NCBI GenBank assembly: GCA_016704435.1
Contig: JADJAB010000007.1
Coordinates: forward strand, 157,509-221,508
DNA length: 64,000 nucleotides
Direction of reading: 5' to 3'
DNA from: Rhodobacter sp.
GTDB lineage: Bacteria > Pseudomonadota > Alphaproteobacteria > Rhodobacterales > Rhodobacteraceae
Under the pieces are notes generated by a model. It was not told where the DNA came from, ran no database searches, and saw only the letters and a program-made list of their open reading frames with translations. This document shows positions 46,109-56,000 of this stretch, piece after piece. A program made the position numbers and the translations under genes. The number at the start of each line of letters is the position of its first letter. Within the stretch, counting starts at the first letter, position 1.

Positions 46109-47050
46109 TTATCGCCCCGTCACGCCGCGCAGCCGGTCCGACCGCCGCCTGAGCAGCTCTACCGTCGCCAGCAGCGCAATCGAGACCACGACGAGGATCG
46201 TCGCCACCGCCAGGATGGCCGGGCTGATCGCCTCGCGGATACCGTTCCACATCTGGCGCGGAATGGTCTGCTGCTCGGGGCCGGCGATGAACAGCACGGC
46301 GACCACCTCGTCGAACGAGGTCACGAAGGCAAACAGCGCGCCCGAGATCACGCCGGGCAGGATCAGCGGCATGATCACCTTGAAGAAGGTCGTGCGCGGA
46401 TTGGCGCCAAGGCTTGCCGAAGCCCGGATCAGCGACTGGTCGAACCCCGACAGCGTCGCCGTCACGGTGATGATGACGAAGGGAATTCCCAGTGTGGTAT
46501 GGGCCAGGATCACACCAAGATAGGTGCTGGTCAGCCGCCCGCAGTCCAGCCCGATCAGGCCGCAGGGGGAGGAGTAGAAGAAATACATCCCCGTCGCGAT
46601 GATGATGATCGGCACGATCATCGGGCTGATCAGCACCGCCATGATCGCCCGACGGAAAGGCATCTCCGGTCGGCTCAGGCCAAGCGCTGCCACCGTGCCC
46701 AGCGTGGTGGCGAAGATCGTCGCCCAGAACCCGATGATGACCGAGTTCTTCGCCGCCTTCACCCAGGCCGCATTGCTCCACATGTCCTGCCACCAGGCGT
46801 TGTCGCGCACGCCGCCAGGTGCCTGCATCCCGTAGACCAGCAATTCGTCGTACCAGCGCAGGCTGTAGCCTTCGGGGTTCAGCGTCAGCATCTTCGAGGT
46901 GAAGGTGAAATAGGGCTCCACGTTGAACGACAGCGGGATCACCACGATGATCGGCGCGATCAGGAAGATGAAGATCGCCACGCACAGCGCCAGGTAGAAA
47001 TAGTGCCACAGGCGTTCAAGCGGGCTGGCATAGGGAGGAAGCGTTACCAT
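46109..47050 (-). CDS. ABC importer permease, PotC-type
   Basis: This 313-residue protein has six hydrophobic segments and the ABC permease EAA loop, here IRASASLGANPRTTFFKVIMPLILPGVISG. It is the last gene of a four-gene transport unit (ATPase, binding protein, permease, permease). In the PotC subgroup the permease pairs with PotB to form the channel for polyamine-like cations. It begins 6 bases after the upstream permease stop. An insertion-like segment (VYGMQAPGGVRDNAWWQDMW) lies in the first periplasmic loop. Confidence 0.9.
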   Translation of the reverse strand: MVTLPPYASPLERLWHYFYLALCVAIFIFLIAPIIVVIPLSFNVEPYFTFTSKMLTLNPEGYSLRWYDELLVYGMQAPGGVRDNAWWQDMWSNAAWVKAAKNSVIIGFWATIFATTLGTVAALGLSRPEMPFRRAIMAVLISPMIVPIIIIATGMYFFYSSPCGLIGLDCGRLTSTYLGVILAHTTLGIPFVIITVTATLSGFDQSLIRASASLGANPRTTFFKVIMPLILPGVISGALFAFVTSFDEVVAVLFIAGPEQQTIPRQMWNGIREAISPAILAVATILVVVSIALLATVELLRRRSDRLRGVTGR

Positions 47051-47056
47051 GTCAGA

Positions 47057-48308
47057 TCACCCGAGCTTGAGTTTGTCGATGCCGACCAGCCGGTCATACA
47101 GCCAGTAGAGGACCAGAACCCCCGCCAGCAGCATCCCCGACAAGGCCGCGGCCATCGACCAGTTCTGCTTGGACATGTGGAACTGGATCAGGTTGGAGAA
47201 CATCTGCCCGTCGGCCCCGCCGACCAGCGCGGGGGTGATGTAGTAGCCGACCGCCAGGATGAAGACCAGCATCGCGCCGGCGCCGATCCCCGGCAGGGTC
47301 TGCGGCAGGTAGATGCGGCGAAAGGTGGTCCAGCTGGTCGCACCCAGCGACCGCGCGGCGCGGGCATAGCTGGGCGGGATCACCCGCATCACCGAATAAA
47401 GCGGCAGGATCATGAAGGGCAGCAGGATATGCACCATGACGATGATCGTGCCGGTCATGTTGTACATCATGTCCAGCCGGTTATCGTCGCTGATCAGACC
47501 GGTTCCGACCAACGCGCCGTTGACCACGCCCTGGCCCTGCAACAGCACGATCCAGCTGGTCGTGCGCACCAGAAGCGAGGTCCAGAACGGCAAGAGGACC
47601 AGGATCATCAAGAGGTTCGCCTTGGCCATCGGCAGCGTCGCCAGCAGATGCGCCACCGGAAAGCCGATCAGCAGGCAGATCACCGTGATCATCGCCGACA
47701 GCAGGATCGTCTTGACGAAGAGATAGATGTAGATGCGGTATTTCTCGTCCACCCGTTGCAGGCTGCCGTCCGGGCCCCCGCTCCATATCGGTGGCGAGGA
47801 TGTAGAAATCCGTCGTGATCGACGAGGCCGAGCCGCGCATCGCCACCCAGACCGCCGGGTCTTCCCATTTCGGGTCGACGGCCAGGAAGGCCTCGCGGTA
47901 GGGCGGGGCAAGGTCGTCGGCCACCCTTGCCGTCTTGGTGAACAGCGATCGCGATTCCGGCAAGGTGTAGTTCACCCGCGTGCCGGCCTCGCCTGCCGTG
48001 CGGTCGGCCTTCATCTTCTTGAAGTCTTCGGCCAGGGCCGCAAAGGCGGCTTCATCCGGCGCGGCATCGGGGTTCGCGTCGAACCAGGCCGAAATGGTCG
48101 GGGCATTGGCCGAAAACCCGTCATGGTGGATCGAGCGGAAAAGCATCTGCGCGATCGGGAACACGAATGTCAGGATCACGAAGGCCAGCAGCGGCAGCAC
48201 CAGAAGGAACGCCCGCCGTTTCGCCCGCACCTGCGCGGCCTGAAGCGCGGCTTTCAGTGGCCGGCCATCGGCGGTGGTCAGAAGGGCGGTCTGGGCGGGT
48301 TCGGTCAT
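47057..48308 (-). CDS. ABC importer permease, PotB-type (frameshifted)
   Basis: The N-terminal part (start 48308) has MTEPAQTALLTTADGRPLK, a first helix (FLLVLPLLAFVILTFVFPIA) and a long periplasmic insert with APTISAWFDANPDAAPDEAAF. Near 47790 the frame changes in a run of G/C; one base fewer gives ERGPDGSLQRVDEKYRIYIY. The second part has five helices and the EAA loop (ARAARSLGATSWTTFRRIYLPQTLPGI). Total about 416 residues. It pairs with the PotC-type permease downstream. The start follows the binding-protein gene by about 78 bases. Confidence 0.87.
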
Positions 48309-48386
48309 GAAACGCAACGGGCTCCGTCGGGTCGGTCGCTGGGGTGCCGGGGGCGCGCGAAAGCCGCCCCCGGCGCATGGTCAGGA

Positions 48387-49463
48387 TCAGTTCGACGACA
48401 GCCAGGCGTTGAAGCGCTCGCCCAGTTCGACATCCTTGTCGACCCAGAACTCGAACGAGGATTCCAGCGCATTGCCCAGGTTCTCGGGCGCAGTCGGCAG
48501 GTGTGGCCCCATTACGGTCTTGCCGTCCTGGAAGATGATCTCTTCCTTAAAGGACGATTTGCGCGCCGGTCCATAGCTGATGTAGGTGGCCGATGCCCGC
48601 AGACCTTCGGTCGAGGTTGCGAAGGCGATGAACTGCAATGCCTCTTCCTTGTTGGGCGCGCCCTTCGGGATGGCATACATCTCGTTCTCGTAGATTTGTG
48701 CATCCCAGACGATCTTGAACGGCTTGCCTTCGGAGATGGCGGCATTGAAGATCCGCCCGTTGTAGCCCGTGGTCATCACCACTTCGCCATCTGCCAGCAG
48801 CTGTGGCGGCTGGGCGCCAGCTTCCCACCACACCACGTCCTTCTTGATGGTATCCAGTTTCGCAAAGGCGCGGTCCAGGCCCTCGGGGGTGCTGAGCGTG
48901 GCATAGACGTCAGCCGGGGCGACGCCATCGGCCATCAGCGCGAATTCCAGCAATGCCTTGGCGCTTTTCTTGACGCCGCGCTTGCCGGGGAACTTCTCCA
49001 GATCGAAGAAATCTGCCGCCGTGGTCGGCGCGGCGCCTTCGGCGAATTTGGTGGTGTCATAGGCCCAGACGGTGGACCAGATATCGGTTGAAACCGCGCA
49101 TTCGGTCACGGCGCCGGGCAGGAAATCTTCCATCGCCGGGGTGCCGTCACTGCCTGCAGGCAGGATGGCGGGGTCGATCGGCTCCAGCAGGCCCTCGTCG
49201 CAGAGGCGGATCGCGTCGGCATATTCCAGCGAGGCGATGTCATTGGTGACATTGCTGGCCTCGACCATCGCCTTGATCGGGGTGGCGGGGTTGTCGCTGT
49301 CCAGCATTGTGGTCGGAATGCCGGTGGCGGCGGTGAAGGGCTTGAGGTGCGCCTCGGTCTGCGCGGCACCATATGCGCCGCCCCAGGACATGACGATCAC
49401 TTCGGCACTTGCGACAGAGGCAAGACCGGCAAGGGCGGTGGAAAGGATCAGGATTTTCTTCAT
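48387..49463 (-). CDS. ABC importer periplasmic binding protein, PotD-type
   Basis: The 358-residue protein has a signal peptide (residues 1-20, cleavage near ASA-EV) and a type II binding-protein fold: VIVMSWGGAYGAAQTEAHLKPF, GIPTTMLDSDNPATPIKAM, IWSTVWAYDTTKFAEGAAP and KIVWDAQIYENEMYAIPKGAPN. The spermidine/putrescine group is the closest pattern; binding residues are not certain, so the ligand is inferred. Second in the operon. Its N-terminal region is directly preceded by AGGAGAA-like purines. Confidence 0.9.
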   Translation of the reverse strand: MKKILILSTALAGLASVASAEVIVMSWGGAYGAAQTEAHLKPFTAATGIPTTMLDSDNPATPIKAMVEASNVTNDIASLEYADAIRLCDEGLLEPIDPAILPAGSDGTPAMEDFLPGAVTECAVSTDIWSTVWAYDTTKFAEGAAPTTAADFFDLEKFPGKRGVKKSAKALLEFALMADGVAPADVYATLSTPEGLDRAFAKLDTIKKDVVWWEAGAQPPQLLADGEVVMTTGYNGRIFNAAISEGKPFKIVWDAQIYENEMYAIPKGAPNKEEALQFIAFATSTEGLRASATYISYGPARKSSFKEEIIFQDGKTVMGPHLPTAPENLGNALESSFEFWVDKDVELGERFNAWLSSN

Positions 49464-49547
49464 GGCAGGCTCCCAGGTTGGACTTTTGCGTTTTTCTTGG
49501 TCTGTCGTCGGACTTGGCCGCACCCCGCATGGCGGGGGGCGACTGCA

Positions 49548-50633
49548 TCAAGGATCCAGCGCGCGGGCATCCTGCGGATGCCAGCCCACCTTGATCTTCT
49601 GGCCGGGCGTCAGCTTGGTCTGGCCCAGCGTGTTGCGCATCTTCATCACGAAGTCGTCCGACCCCGCCACCCGCAGCCGGGCACGCAGGATGTCGCCCAT
49701 GTAGATCACCTCCAGCACGTCGGCGCTGATGGTGTGGGCGCCCGGCGGCATCATTTCGGGCTTGAACTCGACCCGCTCGGGCCGGATCGATACCAGCGTC
49801 TGCTGGCCCTTTTCGCGCACGTTCACCGGGGTCGCGTCGATCAGCTCGCCGTTGGCCAGCTTGACCAGCGCCTTGTCGCCCGACAGCTCTTCGATGGTGC
49901 CGGGCAGCTTGTTGTTCTCGCCGATGAACTGGGCGACGAAACTGTTGTCGGGGCGTTCATAAAGGTCGGACGGAGACGCAAGCTGCTGGATGCGGCCATC
50001 GTTGAAGACGGCGATGCGGTCCGACATTGTCAGCGCCTCGCCCTGGTCGTGGGTCACATAGACCACGGTGATGCCCAGACTCTCGTGCAGGTGCTTGATC
50101 TCGAACTGCATATGTTCGCGCAGCTGCTTGTCGAGCGCGCCCAGGGGTTCGTCCATCAACACCAGCTTGGGGTCGAACACCAGCGCGCGGGCCAATGCGA
50201 TCCGCTGCTGCTGGCCGCCCGACAGCTGTGCGGGGCGGCGTTGCAGGAACGCGCCCATTTGCACCATGTCCAGCGCGCTCTTGACCTTCTTTTCGCGCTC
50301 GGACTTGCCCATGCCGCGCACTTCCAGCGGGAAGCCGAGGTTCTCGCCCACTGTCATGTGCGGAAACAGCGCATAGTTCTGGAACACCATGCCGATGCCG
50401 CGGTGGTGCGGCGGCACCATGTTGATGTTCTGCCCGTCCAGCAGGATCCGGCCATGGGTGGCGGTTTCGAATCCGGCCAGCATCATCAGGCAGGTCGTCT
50501 TGCCACTGCCCGAAGGGCCAAGCATGGTGACGAATTCGCCCTTGGCGATGGACAGGTTAAGGTCCTTCACCACAAGCGTTACGCCGTCATAGCTTTTCTG
50601 GACATGCTCAAACGCGACGTATGCGTCGTTCAT
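49548..50633 (-). CDS. ABC importer ATPase, PotA-type
   Basis: This 361-residue protein shows all ATPase motifs: Walker A (MLGPSGSGKTTCLMML), Q-loop (GMVFQNYALFPHMTV), signature (LSGGQQQRIALARAL), Walker B with switch glutamate (KLVLMDEPLGALD) and H-loop (VTHDQGEALTMSDRI). The C-terminal TOBE domain (GENNKLPGTIEELSGDKALVK) is typical of PotA/MalK-type importers. It is the first gene of the operon, and its control region is 50634-50833. Confidence 0.93.
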   Translation of the reverse strand: MNDAYVAFEHVQKSYDGVTLVVKDLNLSIAKGEFVTMLGPSGSGKTTCLMMLAGFETATHGRILLDGQNINMVPPHHRGIGMVFQNYALFPHMTVGENLGFPLEVRGMGKSEREKKVKSALDMVQMGAFLQRRPAQLSGGQQQRIALARALVFDPKLVLMDEPLGALDKQLREHMQFEIKHLHESLGITVVYVTHDQGEALTMSDRIAVFNDGRIQQLASPSDLYERPDNSFVAQFIGENNKLPGTIEELSGDKALVKLANGELIDATPVNVREKGQQTLVSIRPERVEFKPEMMPPGAHTISADVLEVIYMGDILRARLRVAGSDDFVMKMRNTLGQTKLTPGQKIKVGWHPQDARALDP

Positions 50634-50833
50634 GGGTTCTGCGTCCAAACCCGATCTCTCCCTGCGTAGACGGCAGGTGATCCTGCGCTGTTGTTGGCCA
50701 TAACGTAAACAAAAGCGGCGCCGCAATGCAACGACCAAGTGGCACTTTTGTCTGTGTCAGAGGATTTGCGGGAAATTCGGGCAGGCGAGGGGCCGTCTGC
50801 CGGGAAACTTGCCTTTCCTTCGCCGGTTGGCAG
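50634..50833. other. Spacer upstream of the ABC importer operon
   Basis: This 200-base gap lies between the RTX gene's end and the operon start. The part near 50690-50750 is less GC-rich and is the likely promoter of the importer genes. I see no clear hexamers or operator. Confidence 0.4.
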
Positions 50834-53800
50834 TCAGAAGGCCGGGGCGCGATGCTGCGCGAAGGTGGTGCCCGGCGCAAGGGCAGCGGGGTGGACACTG
50901 CCAAGGCCGCGCAGGGCGTGCGCAGGCATCGCCGGCAGCGCGCGCGGGCCGTAAAGCGCCGGCAGAAGGCCCGGCACCGCCAGCGCCGGGGCGATCCGGG
51001 GCAATGCAAGGGAAATCCCGGCCCGCGCCTCGGGGCCCAGGGCGGCCATGCCGGCAGGGCCGGGCCACAGTGTCTCGGCCCAGGCGCCATTGGCGCGGAT
51101 CAGCGCATGGCGGGGCAGAAGGATGTGATGGTAGTCGATCGACTGGCGGCCCCTTGCCTGGCGGAACTTGCCCAGGCCCAGTGCGGCAAGTTGGGCCGCC
51201 CGTGCCAGCACCGGCCCCTTCGGGCCTTCGATCGCCACCGAATGCTGGCGCGACAGGACCAGCGGGCGGTCGTTGCCGAGCGCGCCGCGCCGGACCACCA
51301 CCGGTTGCAGCACCGGCCTGGCCGACAGCTCGGCCGCGCTGATCCGCCGGCCACCTGCCCAGAGCACCGGCATCGGCCCTGCGGGCGTCAGGACGCAGTC
51401 GCCGGCGCGCAACGTCTCCACCCGGCGCCGGCCTTCGGGCGTGTCGATCAGGGTTCCGGCGGCCAGGCAGGGGATACCCATCCGGGCCGCCATCTGCTTG
51501 GAGATCGTGCCGGCGGGCACACCGTCCAGCCTGATCGTCTCGCCCATGGGGAAGGTCAGCACGGCATTGCCCGCGCCATCGTCGGAAACCACGACGTCCG
51601 CCCAACGGAGCGGGTTGCCGGAAGGGCTGGTCAGGTCGCTGACATCCAGCTGGTCCGCAGTCTTGCCCGAGATCAGCGTCACGTCGAAATCGGTGACCCT
51701 GTCACTGCCGCCGCCGCCGACAAAGACCAGGCTGTCCTGCCCGCTGCCCGAGGTCAGTGTGTCGTCGCCCGCGCCGCCGGTCAGCGTGTCGTTGCCGCCG
51801 CCGCCCCAGAGACTGTCGTTGCCCTCGTCGCCCGAAAGGCCGTCGTTGTCATTGTGGCCAAGGATCGTGTCGTTGCCCGCGCCGCCCGAGAGCGTATCGT
51901 TGCCCTGCACGTTCCAGATATAGTCGTTACCGTCGCCGCCATGGACGATGTCATCACCCGTGCCGGTCAGAAGGGTGTCATCGCCGCCGCCGCCGTACAG
52001 CAGGTCATTGCCGTCTCCGCCATCCAGCACGTCGTTGCCGTCGCCGCCATGGATCGTGTCGTGGCCGGTGCCACCGTCTAACCCGTCGCTGCCGCTGCCA
52101 CCGGTCAGACTGTCGTCGCCCGCGCCTCCGCGCAGATAGGTGCCCCACGAGTCGGCCGAGGCGTTGATCGTATCGTTGCCCTCGGTGCCGGTGATATCTT
52201 CGATCTGGCTGAAGATGCCGCTTCCGCCGGCGGCAAAGTTGTAGGTGCCGCTTTCCGGCCCGGTGAACGTGACGTTGACGCCGTCCACGCCGGTGAAGAC
52301 CAGATAGTCATAGTCCGAACCGCCTTCGCCGCCGCTGACGGTATCGGTGCCTTCGCCCTGCACGATGGTGATCTGGTCGGCGGCGTCGCCGCCCGACAGG
52401 CTGTCGTCGCCCGCGCCGCCGTAAAGGGAATCTGACCCCGTCCCTCCGTAAAGCGTGTCATTGCCGGCCCCGCCAAACAAGCTGTCCGATCCGTCGCCGC
52501 CAAGGATCAGATCAGCACCCGAGCCGCCGGTCACCGTGTCGTTGCCGCCGCGCGCGTCCAGCGTCATTCCCCCGGCGTCGGCGCCGGCATCGATGCTGTC
52601 GCCATAGGCGCTGCCGATGACCGCCTCGATCTCGGTAAAGGTCAGCGTGGTGGTGCCGTCGGTGACGCTGCCGGTGCCGGTGCCGGAAAAGATGATCGGC
52701 GCGCCGCCCGGCAGCTGCGAGAAGTCCATCGTGTCGAAATCATCGCCGGTCGATCCGCCATCGACATGATCGTCTGCCCCGGCAATGAAGGTGTCGCGGT
52801 CCGCCCCGCCGTAGAGCGTGTCGCTGCCGCCGTCGAAGTCGAACCGCGAGGTCAGGGTATCGTTGCCCGCCCCACCATAGGCCACGTCACCCGCCATATC
52901 GGCAGTGTCGAGCATGATCAGATCGTCGCCGGTGCCGCCGTCGAGCGTGTCCGCGCCGGCGCCTCCGTCGAGCACGTCGTTTCCGGTGCCGCCGTCCAGC
53001 GAATCGTTGCCAGCGCCGCCGTAGATCGTGTCATTGCCCGACCCGGCGTTGACGCTGTCGTCGCCATCTTCGCCATGGATGGTGTCATTGCCCGAATTGC
53101 CGAAAACCGTGTCGTTGCCACTTCCCGCATAGGCCAGCAGACCGCCACCGCTGTCGCTGATCATGTCGTTGCCGTCGCCGCCGTAGATCGTGTCGCGGCC
53201 ACTGCCGCCGTCCAGAGTATCGTTGCCGGTGCCGCCATAGAGGATGTCGTCGCCGGCGCCCCCGTTCAGGATGTCGTCGCCCGCGCCGCCGGTCAGGCTG
53301 TCGTTGCCGATGCCGCCCTCGGCGAAATCGTTGCCCGAACCGCCGATGAAGGTGTCGTTTCCCCCGCCCGCATTGAACGAGGTGCCGACCGTGGTGGCCG
53401 CGGCATTGACGCTGTCGCTGGCCGCGGTGCCTTCCAGCCGCTCGATGTCCGAGAACACGCCGCTGCCGCTGCCGGCATAGGCGTAGCTGCCGGCTTCGTT
53501 GCCGGAAAAAGTGACGTTGACGCCGGCTTTTCCGGTCCAGGTCGGATCGAAAAAGATCGTGTCGTAGTCGTAGCCGCCGGTGCCGCCAGAGATGGTGTCG
53601 TTGCCCTCGCCGGTGGCAATGTAGATGATGTCGGCCTCGGCGCCGGCGTCGATAAGGTCGTTGCCGGTGCCCGCCTTGATGGTGTCGCGCCCGAGGCCAC
53701 CCTGGATCGTGTCGTCTCCCGACCCGCCGTCGAGCGAATCGTTGCCATCGCCGCCATCGAGCGAATCGTTGCCATCGCCGCCGAGGAGAGAGTCGTTGCC

Positions 53801-55552
53801 CGCCTCGCCGTAGATCGTGTCGTTGCCACCACCGCCGTAGATCGTGTCGTTGCCACCGCCGCCGTAGATCGTGTCCTGGCCCGATCCGCCGGTGATGCTG
53901 TCGGACCCGCCTTCGCCCAGGATTGAAACACCGTCACCATCGGCCGCGGCGTTGATCGTGTCGGCAAAGTCGGTGCCGCCGATGGCCTCGACCCCGGAAA
54001 AGCTGCCGCTGGCATAGCCGCCGGAATAGGCGTAGCTGCCCTGATCGGTGCCGCTGAAGGTGATCGAGACGCCATTGCTGGACAGGTAGTTGCCGAACCA
54101 CAGCCAGTCCTGGTCACCGGCACTCTCGCCCATGTCGTAGACGTCAGTCTGGTGGTCGTCGGTAATCAGCGCGACGTCGCTTCCGCTGCCGCCATAGATG
54201 CTGTCGTTGCCGACCCCGCCGGACAGGAAGTCGTCGCCGGTGCCGCCATCGACCTGATCGTTGCCACTGCCGCCGATCAGGCTGTCATTGCCCGCGCCGC
54301 CGTAGATCGTGTCGTTGCCGCCTTCGTCGGTCCAGCTTCCGGCGGTGTCGTTGCCATCGCCGAGGTCGATCAGATCATCGCCCGATCCGCCGATGACACT
54401 GTCATTTCCCGCCCCGCCATAGACCGAGTCTCTGCCGTCGCCGCCATCCAGCGTATCGTTGCCGTCTCCGCCATAGATGATGTCGTTGCCGCTGCCGCCG
54501 TTCAGGATGTCGTCGCCGGCGCCGCCGGTCAGGCTGTCGTTGCCGATGCCGCCCTCGGCAAAATCGTTGCCCGAGCCGCCGGTGAAGGTGTCATTGCCGC
54601 CGCCTGCGTTGAACGAGGTGCCGACCGTGGTGGCCGCGGCATTGACGCTGTCGCTGGCCGCGGTGCCTTCCAGCCGCTCGATGTCGGAAAAACTGCCGGA
54701 GCCAGAGCCGCCATAGGCGTAGGTTCCGGCTTCGTTACCGGTGAAGGTGACGTTGACGCCGACGCTTCCGCTCCAGGTCGGGTCGAAATAAAGCGAGTCA
54801 TAATCGGTGCCGCCGGTGCCGCCCGAGATGGTGTCGACGCCCTCGCCGGTGGTGACATAGATGATGTCGGAATCTGCCCCGGCGTCGAAAAGGTCGTTGC
54901 CGCTGCCGCCGGTAAGGGTGTCGCTTCCAAGACCGCCATAGACGGTGTCGTTCCCCGCGCCGCCGTAGACCAAGTCGTTCCCGGCGTCGCCGTAAAGCAC
55001 GTCGCTGCCGGTGCCGCCATCGACCGTGTCATTGCCATCGTCGCCGAAGACGGTGTCGTCGCCGCTGCCTGCGTCGATCCAGTCGTTGCCGTCGCCGCCT
55101 TCGGCGAGATCCCAGCCCGCCCCCATGCTGATGCTGTCATCGCCGGCGCCGCCGAAGCCCCAGTCGTCGTTGCTGTCTCCGGCGATGATGGTGTCATTGC
55201 CGTCACCGCCATACAGCTCGTCCCAGGCATCATTGCCGCCGATCAGCAGGTCGTTGCCGGCATCGCCATAAAGGAAATCGCTGTCATCGCCGCTGACCAG
55301 CGTGTCATCTCCGGCGCCGCCCAGGATGCTGTCGGACCCCTTGCCGCCAAGGATCGAATCGTTGCCCGCATCGCCATACAGCGTGTCGTATCCATCACCA
55401 CCGTCGATCGTGTCGTTGCCGTCGCCGCCATAGACGGTGTCGTCCCCACTGTTGGCGTTGATTGAATCGTTGCCACCATAGCCATACAGGCTGTCGGCAT
55501 TCTTGCTGCCGGTCAGCGTGTCGTTGCCTGTCCCTCCGTAATAGTTCGTCAT
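50834..55552 (-). CDS. Large RTX Ca-binding repeat protein with C-terminal Hint domain
   Basis: The 1572-residue protein has no signal peptide; like other RTX proteins it probably leaves by a type I secretion system, whose genes are not nearby. Nearly the whole length to about residue 1300 consists of GGxGxDxxx nonapeptides (for example GGDGNDTIDGGDG), which bind calcium as parallel beta rolls. Five beta-rich modules interrupt them at roughly residues 255-320, 490-535, 675-730, 950-1000 and 1090-1140, each with a G-V-N-V-T-F-type start. Modules 1 and 3, with flanking repeats, are almost identical. At about 1355-1500 a Hint domain follows (CLAAGTLIDTPEGRRRVETL, CVLTPAGPMPVLWAGGR, LSRQHSVAIEG), with the presumed nucleophile Cys after GIP. 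Hint domains self-cleave; whether this one is active is untested. The final about 70 residues are Ala/Pro-rich. Confidence 0.9.
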   Translation of the reverse strand: MTNYYGGTGNDTLTGSKNADSLYGYGGNDSINANSGDDTVYGGDGNDTIDGGDGYDTLYGDAGNDSILGGKGSDSILGGAGDDTLVSGDDSDFLYGDAGNDLLIGGNDAWDELYGGDGNDTIIAGDSNDDWGFGGAGDDSISMGAGWDLAEGGDGNDWIDAGSGDDTVFGDDGNDTVDGGTGSDVLYGDAGNDLVYGGAGNDTVYGGLGSDTLTGGSGNDLFDAGADSDIIYVTTGEGVDTISGGTGGTDYDSLYFDPTWSGSVGVNVTFTGNEAGTYAYGGSGSGSFSDIERLEGTAASDSVNAAATTVGTSFNAGGGNDTFTGGSGNDFAEGGIGNDSLTGGAGDDILNGGSGNDIIYGGDGNDTLDGGDGRDSVYGGAGNDSVIGGSGDDLIDLGDGNDTAGSWTDEGGNDTIYGGAGNDSLIGGSGNDQVDGGTGDDFLSGGVGNDSIYGGSGSDVALITDDHQTDVYDMGESAGDQDWLWFGNYLSSNGVSITFSGTDQGSYAYSGGYASGSFSGVEAIGGTDFADTINAAADGDGVSILGEGGSDSITGGSGQDTIYGGGGNDTIYGGGGNDTIYGEAGNDSLLGGDGNDSLDGGDGNDSLDGGSGDDTIQGGLGRDTIKAGTGNDLIDAGAEADIIYIATGEGNDTISGGTGGYDYDTIFFDPTWTGKAGVNVTFSGNEAGSYAYAGSGSGVFSDIERLEGTAASDSVNAAATTVGTSFNAGGGNDTFIGGSGNDFAEGGIGNDSLTGGAGDDILNGGAGDDILYGGTGNDTLDGGSGRDTIYGGDGNDMISDSGGGLLAYAGSGNDTVFGNSGNDTIHGEDGDDSVNAGSGNDTIYGGAGNDSLDGGTGNDVLDGGAGADTLDGGTGDDLIMLDTADMAGDVAYGGAGNDTLTSRFDFDGGSDTLYGGADRDTFIAGADDHVDGGSTGDDFDTMDFSQLPGGAPIIFSGTGTGSVTDGTTTLTFTEIEAVIGSAYGDSIDAGADAGGMTLDARGGNDTVTGGSGADLILGGDGSDSLFGGAGNDTLYGGTGSDSLYGGAGDDSLSGGDAADQITIVQGEGTDTVSGGEGGSDYDYLVFTGVDGVNVTFTGPESGTYNFAAGGSGIFSQIEDITGTEGNDTINASADSWGTYLRGGAGDDSLTGGSGSDGLDGGTGHDTIHGGDGNDVLDGGDGNDLLYGGGGDDTLLTGTGDDIVHGGDGNDYIWNVQGNDTLSGGAGNDTILGHNDNDGLSGDEGNDSLWGGGGNDTLTGGAGDDTLTSGSGQDSLVFVGGGGSDRVTDFDVTLISGKTADQLDVSDLTSPSGNPLRWADVVVSDDGAGNAVLTFPMGETIRLDGVPAGTISKQMAARMGIPCLAAGTLIDTPEGRRRVETLRAGDCVLTPAGPMPVLWAGGRRISAAELSARPVLQPVVVRRGALGNDRPLVLSRQHSVAIEGPKGPVLARAAQLAALGLGKFRQARGRQSIDYHHILLPRHALIRANGAWAETLWPGPAGMAALGPEARAGISLALPRIAPALAVPGLLPALYGPRALPAMPAHALRGLGSVHPAALAPGTTFAQHRAPAF

Positions 55553-55828
55553 CCACCCCGAGCCTTCGCGCTGGCCGGGCGCTGGCCGCGCCGAAGCGGA
55601 CCTGCCGGGCGCGTCTTGCGCGGCGGCGGGGCCGGAACCGGCAGGCGGAACGCCCGGCGAAACCGATGCGGCGCATCCCGGACAGGGCCCGCCATGGCAA
55701 GGTTTCTAGGGCGCGCGCGCTAAATCCCGGTTAATGCGGGCATTTGTGCAGAATTTTCGGGGTTTTCGCCGGGTCGGCCAGGCTCTGGCCAGGAAAAGGC
55801 CCGGCGCCTTTTGCAAGGCCCGGGCCGG
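55553..55828. other. Spacer upstream of the RTX gene
   Basis: No gene is seen. The segment 55700-55790 is less GC-rich and probably carries the RTX promoter. A short GC palindrome (GCGCGCGC) occurs near 55710. Confidence 0.4.
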
Positions 55829-55915
55829 TGGTGCGGATGAAAAGACTCGAACTTTCACTCCGGTTAAGGAACAGCGACCTCAACGCTGCGCGTCTACCAA
55901 TTCCGCCACATCCGC
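55829..55915 (-). tRNA. tRNA-Leu (anticodon GAG)
   Basis: The reverse strand folds as a class II tRNA: acceptor stem GCGGATG with CATCCGC, D-arm with TGGCGGAATTGGTAGACGC, anticodon stem CAGCG/CGCTG with loop TTGAGGT, a long variable arm, and T-loop GTTCGAGTC. The anticodon GAG (55879-55881 on the + strand as CTC) reads CUC/CUU leucine codons. The terminal CCA is encoded (55829-55831). Confidence 0.95.
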
Positions 55916-56000
55916 AACGACCGGCACCAGGGTGGCCGCTGTCTAGCGGCAGATGCCGCGGATTGGAAGGGGCATTTTGGCCCCCTCCGTGCGGCCGGGG

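Noticed and set aside
45392..47818. An 808-codon forward frame over the AEC and ABC permease genes
   Set aside because: It is a shadow of well-supported genes on either strand, and its translation (many Arg, His, Asp, Gln) has no family pattern.
50726..55465. Long forward frames antisense to the RTX gene, rich in Val, Ala and Ile
   Set aside because: They arise from the repeated GGxGxD codons read on the other strand. The repeat motif is meaningful only on the minus strand.
50834..55552. CRISPR-like or satellite array
   Set aside because: The short repeats are 27-base codon repeats of RTX nonapeptides inside one open frame, not identical repeats with unique spacers. No CRISPR array was seen in the window.
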